Shown here one piece after another: positions 1 to 5,172 of a DNA stretch of 7,675 nucleotides. Position numbers and translations under genes: made by a program. Source of the DNA: Bacteroidota bacterium (GTDB taxonomy: Bacteria; Bacteroidota; Ignavibacteria; Kapaibacteriales; UBA2268); the NCBI GenBank assembly GCA_017428585.1, contig JAFRQN010000080.1, positions 1-7,675 of the forward strand, written 5' to 3'. Below the pieces are notes generated by a model. That model searched no databases, was not told where the DNA came from, and saw nothing but the letters and a program-made list of their open reading frames with translations. Every line of letters begins with the position of its first letter. The first letter of the stretch is position 1.

Positions 1-147
1 ATCTTTTATTTTTTTATTTCAAAAAAAAAATGTATTTTTGAAATTACTATAAATTACAATAATTATATTTTCTACTATAATTATAATAGTAAAAATTTTC
101 AAGATTATTAATTTTATAATATAAATATTTTAACTTTAGGAGTTTAA
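1..147 (+). other. AT-rich leader upstream of rpsF
   Basis: This stretch is almost entirely A and T and has no credible coding frame. It contains a run of ten A (21-30), a perfect 10-bp palindrome (TATAATTATA, 76-85) inside a weak TACTAT/ATAGTA inverted repeat (73-78 and 86-91), and a loose match to the Bacteroidota promoter (TTTG at 37-40, TATATTTT at 64-71). The spacer there is 23 bases, longer than the usual 19 or so, so I do not call it as a promoter. The leader has no CCG trinucleotide and no GC-rich stem, so I see no S6:S18 autoregulatory RNA motif of the kind found before rpsF in many bacteria. The rpsF promoter probably lies here but cannot be placed firmly. Confidence 0.5.
138..142 (+). 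promoter_or_regulatory. Shine-Dalgarno site of rpsF
   Basis: AGGAG lies five bases before the ATG at 148 and fixes that start. It stands out because serA, ogt, the thioesterase, hydG and the large gene in this window have no comparable site. Confidence 0.8.
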
Positions 148-651
148 ATGAATTTACGCCGTGTCTACGAGACAACCATCATTATTAATGCGGCACTTAC
201 AGATTCAGAAGTGGATGCCACTATAAACAAAATCACTACCTATTTAGAAAATCATGGTGGTGAAATAGAAGAAAAAAATTTATGGGGACGCAGACGTTTA
301 GCTTATCCAATAAATAAAAAATTTAATGGATGCTATGTACATTTAATTTTCAACGCTGCACCAAGTATTGTTCCTGCTTTAGAACGTTTCTTAACACTTG
401 ATGAGACTGTTCTAAGACACTTAACATTACAATTAAGTGATGCATTAAGAGCATATAGAAAAGAAAAATCATTGGCAGAAGGTAAATCTGGTGAAACTTC
501 TATGTCTACAGTTGCAGAAGAAGTTGCAGCTCCAAAACCATCAGAAACAGAAGAACCTATATCTACTGAAGAATCTAACAACGTTGAAGAACCAGTTGAT
601 GAACCAAAAGAAGTTGTTGCTGAAGAAAAAACTACTGAGGAGGCTGAATAA
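148..651 (+). CDS. rpsF: 30S ribosomal protein bS6 with long acidic C-terminal tail
   Basis: Structural protein of the small ribosomal subunit; in known ribosomes bS6 pairs with bS18 on the platform next to 16S helix 22-23. Residues about 6-100 form the complete bS6 fold: the YETTIIIN first strand, a Trp-Gly-Arg-Arg-Arg-Leu-Ala-Tyr motif at 46-53, and the final strand around LRHLTLQ. Residues 101-167 are an extension beyond the usual 95-135 residue length. Of its last 57 residues (111-167), 18 are Glu and one is Asp, against four Lys, with Pro, Ser and Thr, so it is probably disordered. The ATG at 148 is supported by the AGGAG site and by the start of the conserved domain. The stop TAATG overlaps the rplI start by one base, indicating translational coupling. 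The family call is firm; any function for the tail is unknown. Confidence 0.96.
   Translation: MNLRRVYETTIIINAALTDSEVDATINKITTYLENHGGEIEEKNLWGRRRLAYPINKKFNGCYVHLIFNAAPSIVPALERFLTLDETVLRHLTLQLSDALRAYRKEKSLAEGKSGETSMSTVAEEVAAPKPSETEEPISTEESNNVEEPVDEPKEVVAEEKTTEEAE
637..643 (+). promoter_or_regulatory. Shine-Dalgarno site of rplI inside the rpsF 3' end
   Basis: GAGGAGG lies seven bases before the rplI ATG at 651 and is the strongest ribosome binding site in the window. It is read in rpsF as part of the terminal Glu-Glu-Ala codons, so the acidic tail also encodes the site. Together with the TAATG overlap it supports coupled translation of the two ribosomal proteins. Confidence 0.8.
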
Positions 652-1103
652 TGAAAGTAATCCTTAGAAAAAATGTAGATAATCTTGGACAAGTAGGTGA
701 TGTTGTAAATGTAAAAAATGGTTATGCACGTAATTATCTTATCCCTTATGGATTTGCTTACATTGCAAGAGAAGGTGCATTAAAAAAGATTGAAGAAGAA
801 AAACAACAATATTTACAACAAGTTGCTAAAGAAAAACAAGATGCAGAAGCACTTGCTGCTCAAATGGCTGACACTCAAGTTAATATTAAGATGAAAGTTG
901 GTTCTGACAGCAAATTATATGGTTCTGTAACTAATCAAATTATTGCAGCAGCTCTTGCTGAGAAAAACTTTAATATTGATAAACGTTTTGTAATATTAGA
1001 AGAACCTATTAAAACACTTGGTATCTTCGATGTTAAAATTAAATTGCATCCAGAAGTTTCTACTTCTGTAAAAGTATGGGTGACAGATGAGAAGGAACAA
1101 TAA
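651..1103 (+). CDS. rplI: 50S ribosomal protein bL9
   Basis: Large-subunit protein that binds 23S rRNA near the base of the L1 stalk. The full two-domain form is present at 150 residues, the family's normal length. The N-terminal RNA-binding domain (about 1-52) carries the bL9 signature: Gly13, Gly16, Val19, then NGYARNYLIPYGFA at 23-36. A charged, Gln-rich connecting helix follows (about 42-75), then the C-terminal domain with GSDSKLYGSVT at 84-94. The start overlaps the rpsF stop and has a strong GAGGAGG site, so the two genes form one operon. In many bacteria rpsR (bS18), often with ssb, sits between rpsF and rplI; neither is present here. A hairpin overlapping the stop codon probably ends the transcript. 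Confidence 0.97.
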   Translation: MKVILRKNVDNLGQVGDVVNVKNGYARNYLIPYGFAYIAREGALKKIEEEKQQYLQQVAKEKQDAEALAAQMADTQVNIKMKVGSDSKLYGSVTNQIIAAALAEKNFNIDKRFVILEEPIKTLGIFDVKIKLHPEVSTSVKVWVTDEKEQ

Positions 1104-1118
1104 TTTGTTCCTTTCTTT
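1092..1118 (+). terminator. Intrinsic terminator of the rpsF-rplI operon, overlapping the rplI stop
   Basis: AAGGAACAA (1092-1100) pairs perfectly with TTGTTCCTT (1105-1113) across a four-base TAAT loop, followed by a T-rich stretch (TTCTTTAT). The left arm is rplI coding sequence and the loop contains the TAA stop. The tract is imperfect, so some read-through into serA is possible, which would matter because no clear serA promoter is visible. Confidence 0.7.
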
Positions 1119-1147
1119 ATAAAAATAAATAAAATAATAAAATTATT

Positions 1148-2059
1148 ATGAAAGTACTAGTAACTGACGGAATTGAAAAAGTAGGTTCCGAATTAATGAA
1201 AAAAGCTGGACTTGAAGTTGTAGAAAAAAAACTCACTCCAGAAGAATTATTAGCTGAAATAGCTAATTATAATGCGATTATTGTACGTTCTGCTACTAAA
1301 GTAACAAAAGAAGTTATAGATGCAGGTACACAACTAAAAGCTATTGGTAGAGGTGGTGTAGGTGTTGATAATATAGAAGTAGAATATGCTAAATCAAAAG
1401 GCATTCCTACTTTCAATACTCCGCGTGCTTCTTCTATTTCTGTTGCTGAATTAGCAATCGCTCACATGTTCGCAGCTTCTCGTTTCTTAAATACAAGCTC
1501 AATGGAAATGAGACAAGGCAACTGGCCTAAAAAACAATATGCTAAAGGTGTAGAACTTACTGGAAAAACATTAGGCGTTCTCGGTTTTGGCAATATTGGA
1601 CGTGAATGCGCTAAGAGAGCAATTGGTCTTGGCATGAAAGTTATTGCTTACGATCCATTCGTTACTGATAATTTTGGTATGGACGTTAAGTTATGTGCAA
1701 AAGATGAAGTACTTGCTAATGCTGATTATATTACTTGTCATCTTCCTTTAATTAAAGGCGAACCAGCAGCAGTTGGCGCTCCAGAAATCAGTAAAATGAA
1801 AGACGGAGTTATTATTATTAACTGTGCTCGCGGCGGTGTTGTTGATGAGTGTGCTCTTCTCGAAGGACTTAAATCAGGCAAAGTAGCTGCAGCTGGACTT
1901 GATGTTTATGTAAATGAACCAATAACAGATGCTCAAAAAGAATTAATCAATCATCCAAGAGTATCTGCTACTCCACATATCGGCGCTTCTACAGTTGAGG
2001 CTCAAGATAGAGTAGGAATTGAAATTGCACAAAAGATTATTGATGCTTTAAAGGCATAA
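1148..2059 (+). CDS. serA: D-3-phosphoglycerate dehydrogenase, short form without ACT domain
   Basis: Probably oxidises 3-phosphoglycerate to 3-phosphohydroxypyruvate with NAD, the first step of serine synthesis, in the cytosol. The D-isomer-specific 2-hydroxyacid dehydrogenase fold is complete. The N-terminal part carries VRSATKVT (46-53), typical of phosphoglycerate dehydrogenases. The Rossmann motif GFGNIG is at 146-151, with Asp169 ending the next strand, which favours NAD. The catalytic residues are Arg228 (CARGG), Glu257 (VNEP) and His277 (PHIGAST). At 303 residues it ends right after the second half of the substrate domain, so the ACT and ASB regulatory domains of longer SerA proteins are absent and serine feedback through ACT is not expected. 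No Shine-Dalgarno is visible before the ATG. A strong terminator follows, so it is likely a single-gene unit. Another 2-hydroxyacid substrate cannot be excluded. Confidence 0.88.
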   Translation: MKVLVTDGIEKVGSELMKKAGLEVVEKKLTPEELLAEIANYNAIIVRSATKVTKEVIDAGTQLKAIGRGGVGVDNIEVEYAKSKGIPTFNTPRASSISVAELAIAHMFAASRFLNTSSMEMRQGNWPKKQYAKGVELTGKTLGVLGFGNIGRECAKRAIGLGMKVIAYDPFVTDNFGMDVKLCAKDEVLANADYITCHLPLIKGEPAAVGAPEISKMKDGVIIINCARGGVVDECALLEGLKSGKVAAAGLDVYVNEPITDAQKELINHPRVSATPHIGASTVEAQDRVGIEIAQKIIDALKA

Positions 2060-2076
2060 ATATTGTTATTTATCAT

Positions 2077-2110
2077 AAAAAAGACCTAATATTACTATTA
2101 GGTCTTTTTT
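2077..2110 (+). terminator. Intrinsic terminator after serA
   Basis: A perfect 15-bp inverted repeat, AAAAAAGACCTAATA (2077-2091) and TATTAGGTCTTTTTT (2096-2110), with a four-base TTAC loop and further T residues after it. It begins 17 bases past the serA stop. The A-tract on the left arm gives U residues on the opposite strand too, but no minus-strand gene arrives here, so I assign it to serA. Confidence 0.88.
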
Positions 2111-2138
2111 TATATTTTTTTATAAAAAAAGGTATTTT

Positions 2139-2555
2139 ATGAATGTTGATAGAGTAAATACTGCAAAAAGTTTATTTGAAAGTGGATATAATTGTGCTCA
2201 AGCTGTTTTTTTAGCTTTTGCTGATTTGTATAATGTACCTCAAAATATCGCTAAAAATATAACTATGTCATTAGGAAGGGGAATGGGAGGCTTGAAACAA
2301 ACCTGCGGCGCTGTTACTGCATTATTTTTGCTTGCTGGATTAGAAAATGCTGACGAAAATTTATCTAATAGAGAAAATGTAAATTCTACTTACGCATTAA
2401 TAAAAAAATTAAGTGAAAAATTAGTAGAACAAAATGGCGATATTATGTGTGGAAAGCTGCTTGAATTAAACAAATCAAAAAGAAGGACCTGCAGCAATAT
2501 AGTAGAAGAAACTGCAAGAATATGGAATGATTATCTTGAAAGCAAGAAAAACTAA
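2139..2555 (+). CDS. C_GCAxxG_C_C family redox-type protein
   Basis: Small cysteine-motif protein of the C_GCAxxG_C_C family (also called the split-Soret-like or DUF family PF09719); its biochemical role is not established. The family pattern is visible in order: Cys19 in GYNCAQAV, a glycine-rich GRGMGG stretch at 46-51, Cys56 in CGAVTA, then Cys104 (MCGKLL) and Cys118 (TCSNIV) near the C-terminus. The alanine of CGAVTA replaces the usual glycine of CGAxxG. The protein has 138 residues, normal for the family, with no signal peptide or membrane segment, so it is probably cytosolic. The four spaced cysteines suggest metal or cluster binding or thiol chemistry (inference). A weak AAAGG precedes the ATG by six bases. 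It follows the serA terminator, so its promoter should lie at about 2060-2135. The ogt gene follows after 15 bases and is probably co-transcribed. Confidence 0.85.
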   Translation: MNVDRVNTAKSLFESGYNCAQAVFLAFADLYNVPQNIAKNITMSLGRGMGGLKQTCGAVTALFLLAGLENADENLSNRENVNSTYALIKKLSEKLVEQNGDIMCGKLLELNKSKRRTCSNIVEETARIWNDYLESKKN

Positions 2556-2570
2556 ATAAATTTATTTAAT

Positions 2571-3047
2571 ATGAATTATACTTGTTTTGATTCTATAATT
2601 GGGAAAATATTTTTATTTGGGAATAATAAAGAAATTCTTAAGATATTTATAAATAACGGCAGTGTATGCTTAGAATTAATAAAACAATGCAATAGACAGG
2701 ATAATTTATTTATAGAATGTAAAAAGCAGATTTTAGAGTATCTTGCCGGCAAAAGGAAAAATTTTGATATTAATATTAAAATAAATGGCAGCGAATTTCA
2801 AACAAAAGTATGGAATGAATTATTAAATATTCCTTATGGTACACTAAAAACATATAAAGATGTTGCTGTAAATATAGGTCATCCCACCGCTTCAAGAGCT
2901 GTTGGATTAGCTGTCCACAATAATCCTTTGCCTATAATTATTCCTTGTCATAGAGTTATAGGAAGTAATGGAAAACTAACAGGTTATGCATACGGATTAG
3001 AATTAAAACAGTTTTTAATTTCTTTGGAAAGCAATAATAAAAAGTAA
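2571..3047 (+). CDS. ogt: Methylated-DNA--[protein]-cysteine S-methyltransferase
   Basis: Suicide DNA repair protein that moves the alkyl group from O6-alkylguanine (and O4-alkylthymine) to its own cysteine. The active-site motif IPCHRV contains Cys126 and His127. Spacing from this cysteine matches human AGT: Tyr95 (human Tyr114), Arg109 in SRAVG (human Arg128, the arginine finger), Asn118 (human Asn137) and Glu153 (human Glu172), so the full catalytic set is present. The DNA-binding helix-turn-helix domain covers about 72-153, and the divergent N-terminal domain is about 1-65. At 158 residues it is the Ogt/MGMT single-activity form, without the Ada regulatory domain. One deviation is GYAYGLE in place of the usual GYAGGLE at 138-144. 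No Shine-Dalgarno is seen, and it probably depends on the transcript of the preceding gene. The symbol could equally be given as mgt. Confidence 0.95.
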   Translation: MNYTCFDSIIGKIFLFGNNKEILKIFINNGSVCLELIKQCNRQDNLFIECKKQILEYLAGKRKNFDINIKINGSEFQTKVWNELLNIPYGTLKTYKDVAVNIGHPTASRAVGLAVHNNPLPIIIPCHRVIGSNGKLTGYAYGLELKQFLISLESNNKK

Positions 3048-3049
3048 TA

Positions 3050-3077
3050 AAAAAAGTACCTTAAAAGGTACTTTTTT
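3050..3077. terminator. Bidirectional intrinsic terminator between convergent genes
   Basis: AAAAAAGTACCTT (3050-3062) and AAGGTACTTTTTT (3065-3077) form a near-perfect palindrome. It starts two bases after the ogt stop and ends one base before the stop of the minus-strand thioesterase. The A-tract on one arm and T-tract on the other give a U-run after the hairpin in both directions, so one element probably ends both transcripts. Confidence 0.88.
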
Positions 3078-3078
3078 A

Positions 3079-3522
3079 TTAATCATATAATAAATCTATA
3101 AATGTTTTTGATGGTTTTACAGGTTTATTCGTTTCTTGCGAAGTAAAAATATGTTTAGTGAAACCAGTACATAAAAGAATATCACCTCTATATACTTTAT
3201 ATTCCATTGTAAAAATTGGTGAATAATCATATATAATAGATGTCTCAATTTCTAAAATATCTTCATAATATGCTGGTGAATAAAATTTAGCATTAGCTTC
3301 TATAACAGGAAAAAATACTTTTTCTTTTTTTTCTATATCAGAAAAAAATATATTTTTATTATGTAATAATTCACTACGGCCAGTTTCAAAATAGATAAAA
3401 TAATTCGCATGATAAACTACACCCATCTTATCTGTTTCTGAATACCTTACCTGAATTTTACTTCTATTTGTTATTTTTTTTATATTTTTATTGCAATCTT
3501 TGTTATTATCTTTATTGTCCAT
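3079..3522 (-). CDS. Hotdog-fold acyl-CoA thioesterase, YbgC/FadM type
   Basis: Probably hydrolyses an acyl- or aroyl-CoA thioester; the exact substrate is not readable from sequence. The 4-hydroxybenzoyl-CoA thioesterase-like hotdog domain is clear: VRYSETDKMGVVYHANYF at 25-42, with the predicted catalytic Asp31, His38 two residues before Asn40, and the following long helix (YFETGRSELL). The domain covers about 22-140 of 147 residues, a usual length. The first 20 residues are a Lys/Asn/Asp-rich extension without domain character, so a shorter start is possible, but no better start with a ribosome site is seen. It lies 14 bases downstream of hydG on the same strand, almost certainly in the same transcript, and ends at the shared bidirectional terminator. 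It is not next to tol-pal genes, so a Tol-Pal role is not indicated; menaquinone or fatty-acid CoA recycling are alternatives. Confidence 0.86.
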   Translation of the reverse strand: MDNKDNNKDCNKNIKKITNRSKIQVRYSETDKMGVVYHANYFIYFETGRSELLHNKNIFFSDIEKKEKVFFPVIEANAKFYSPAYYEDILEIETSIIYDYSPIFTMEYKVYRGDILLCTGFTKHIFTSQETNKPVKPSKTFIDLLYD

Positions 3523-3536
3523 AATTTAAGAATATA

Positions 3537-4925
3537 TTATAAAAATATATCACGCTCTCCATTATCTATATTTTTTAGTATTTCTACGGATTTTTCTTTT
3601 ATTTGTTCCGGCAGTATTTTGATATTGTTTTCTATAAGTTTTTTGCCAATTTCTTTAGTTTCTTCGTCCGCATAATCTTCTAAATATTCATTAAGAGTAA
3701 ATAATGCGTTAGGTTGGCAAAATAATTTTATGAGTCCTGGTTTAGCTTGATCCATAAAATCTTTTCCTACACGCCCGCGTCTATAACAGCCTGTACAGAA
3801 CGAAGGAATGAAATTTTGTCGTATAACACTATTTATAACTTCGTTGCAAGTTCTATTATCGTTTAAATTAAATTGTGCATCTTCTTCTGCAGCTTTTGGT
3901 GCTTGTCTATAACCTCCAGGATTAGTACGTGATCCAGCACTAATTTGAGAAACTCCTAAGTTTAATAATTCCATACGCATTTCTGCTGTTTCTCTTGTTG
4001 ATAAAATAATGCCAGTATAAGGAACGGTTAATCTTAATACTGCAACTAACTTCTTAAAGTGTATGTCGCTTACTTCAAAAGGTATAGATTCACTTAAAGG
4101 TGCATTGTCTGCATGACGGATTCTTGGTATGGATATAGTATGTGGTCCAACTCCAAATTCTTTATCAAGATGTATTGCATGTGATATTAATCCTAATGCT
4201 TCAAATCTATAATCAAAAAGACCAAACAATGCTCCAATACCAACATCATTCATTCCATTTGATAAAGCACGATCCATAACTTCTATACGCCAATCATAAT
4301 TAGCTTTTTTCCCTGATAAATGAACTTTTTTATATGTTTCTCTATGATAAGTTTCTTGAAATACAGTATATGTTCCTATTGGAACATCCTTTAATATTCT
4401 AAATTCTTCATTAGTTAATGGTTCAATTTCTATATTTATTCTTCGAATATAACTTCCTTTCTCATTGCGGACAGAATAAACAGTATTTATATCTTCTATT
4501 AATCTTTCAAGAGATGCTTCCTTTGGATGTTCGCCTGTGAGTAAAAGTACTCTTTTATGTCCTTGATCTAACAAAATTCTTACTTCTCTTTCTATTTCTT
4601 CTTTTGTTAATGTTGAACGATGAAGAGTTTTATTTCCAACTCTAAATCCACAATATAAACAATTATTAGTGCAATAGTTAGAAAGATATAATGGTGCAAA
4701 AAGAACTATACGCTTCCCGTATATTGTTTCTTTTATATAACTTGCTGCATCAAATAACTTTTCATAATCCTCAGGTTTATTAATATTGATTAGAACAGCA
4801 GCTTGTTCTAATGTTAATGATTTTATTTTTCTTGCCTCACTTATAACTTCATCTACTAATTTAGAATCAGGATTTTTATACTTGTTAAGTAAGTCAAAAA
4901 TATTACTTTCGTTAATTATTTCCAT
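3537..4925 (-). CDS. hydG: [FeFe]-hydrogenase maturase HydG (radical SAM tyrosine lyase)
   Basis: Radical SAM enzyme that cleaves tyrosine to p-cresol, CO and cyanide to build the Fe(CO)2CN precursor of the hydrogenase H-cluster, in the cytosol. The N-terminal [4Fe-4S]/SAM motif CX3CX2C is Cys85, Cys89 and Cys92 (YCTNNCLYCGF). The TIM-barrel core follows to about residue 350, including the LLTGEHP and GIGALFGLFDYR segments. The decisive feature is the C-terminal CX2CX22C motif, Cys377, Cys380 and Cys403, which holds the auxiliary cluster where CO and CN are assembled. It distinguishes HydG from the thiamine enzyme ThiH. The length of 462 is normal, and His271 (RIRHADNAP) is a plausible ligand of the fifth cluster iron (inference). 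There is no Shine-Dalgarno before the ATG, but a consensus Bacteroidota promoter lies about 50 bases upstream. HydE, HydF and the hydrogenase are not in this window. Confidence 0.96.
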   Translation of the reverse strand: MEIINESNIFDLLNKYKNPDSKLVDEVISEARKIKSLTLEQAAVLININKPEDYEKLFDAASYIKETIYGKRIVLFAPLYLSNYCTNNCLYCGFRVGNKTLHRSTLTKEEIEREVRILLDQGHKRVLLLTGEHPKEASLERLIEDINTVYSVRNEKGSYIRRINIEIEPLTNEEFRILKDVPIGTYTVFQETYHRETYKKVHLSGKKANYDWRIEVMDRALSNGMNDVGIGALFGLFDYRFEALGLISHAIHLDKEFGVGPHTISIPRIRHADNAPLSESIPFEVSDIHFKKLVAVLRLTVPYTGIILSTRETAEMRMELLNLGVSQISAGSRTNPGGYRQAPKAAEEDAQFNLNDNRTCNEVINSVIRQNFIPSFCTGCYRRGRVGKDFMDQAKPGLIKLFCQPNALFTLNEYLEDYADEETKEIGKKLIENNIKILPEQIKEKSVEILKNIDNGERDIFL

Positions 4926-4973
4926 TGGTTTATTAAATTAAATTTTTATTTTTTTAATTTTATATAAATTTTA

Positions 4974-5004
4974 CAAACTTATAAAAAAATATACGTTATA
5001 CAAA
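4974..5004 (-). promoter_or_regulatory. Bacteroidota-type promoter of the hydG-thioesterase unit
   Basis: Read on the minus strand, TTTG (5004-5001), a spacer of exactly 19 bases, then TAAGTTTG (4981-4974) match the Bacteroidota housekeeping consensus TTTG-N19-TAnnTTTG without a mismatch. Transcription would begin near 4967, giving a leader of about 40 bases before the hydG ATG. Start site and activity are inferred. Confidence 0.7.
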
Positions 5005-5034
5005 ATTTATATAAATTATTTAAACAAACGAAAA

Positions 5035-5056
5035 TTTTTGTAAAAAATTACAAAAA
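5035..5056. repeat. Perfect inverted repeat in the divergent intergenic region
   Basis: TTTTTGTAA (5035-5043) and TTACAAAAA (5048-5056) form a 9-bp perfect palindrome with an AAAA centre. It lies about 30 bases upstream of the hydG -33 element and about 57 bases upstream of the weak candidate promoter of the large gene. That placement suits a regulator binding site shared by the divergent genes, but in such AT-rich DNA chance is a real alternative. It has no long U-run on the plus strand that would make it a clear terminator. Confidence 0.35.
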
Positions 5057-5113
5057 AATGCTTTTATTTTTTTTAGTGTTATTTTATATAAAATTATTAA
5101 AAAATATAATATA

Positions 5114-5143
5114 TTTTTGTATATTGTAATATATTTATCTTTC
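5114..5143 (+). promoter_or_regulatory. Candidate promoter of the large secreted protein gene
   Basis: TTTTTG (5114-5119), a 16-base spacer and TATCTTTC (5136-5143), a seven-of-eight match to TAnnTTTG. The spacer is three bases shorter than the consensus, so this is tentative. A direct repeat of AATATATTT (5108-5116 and 5128-5136), 20 bases apart, brackets the element; each core AATATATT is itself palindromic. The predicted leader would be about 25 bases, with no Shine-Dalgarno before the ATG at 5173. Confidence 0.3.
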
Positions 5144-5172
5144 AATTATATAACAACTTGTTTACGATAAAT

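Noticed and set aside
148..190. CCG within the first codons of rpsF (ACGCCGTG) as an S6:S18 RNA motif
   Set aside because: The known motif is a structured bulge in the 5' leader; here the CCG is coding, with no supporting stem, and the leader itself has none.
333..692. 119-codon open frame on the minus strand across the rpsF 3' end
   Set aside because: It lies antisense to the clear bS6 gene; its Ser-rich sequence is the reverse reading of the Glu-rich tail codons, and it shows no family resemblance.
1098..1107. TAATTTG at the rplI stop as a -7 element for serA
   Set aside because: It is one base short of TAnnTTTG, has no TTTG about 19 bases upstream, and is explained by the terminator hairpin.
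3537..4925. The radical SAM gene as ThiH (thiamine synthesis)
   Set aside because: The C-terminal CX2CX22C cluster motif (Cys377, Cys380, Cys403) is characteristic of HydG, and no thiamine genes are nearby.
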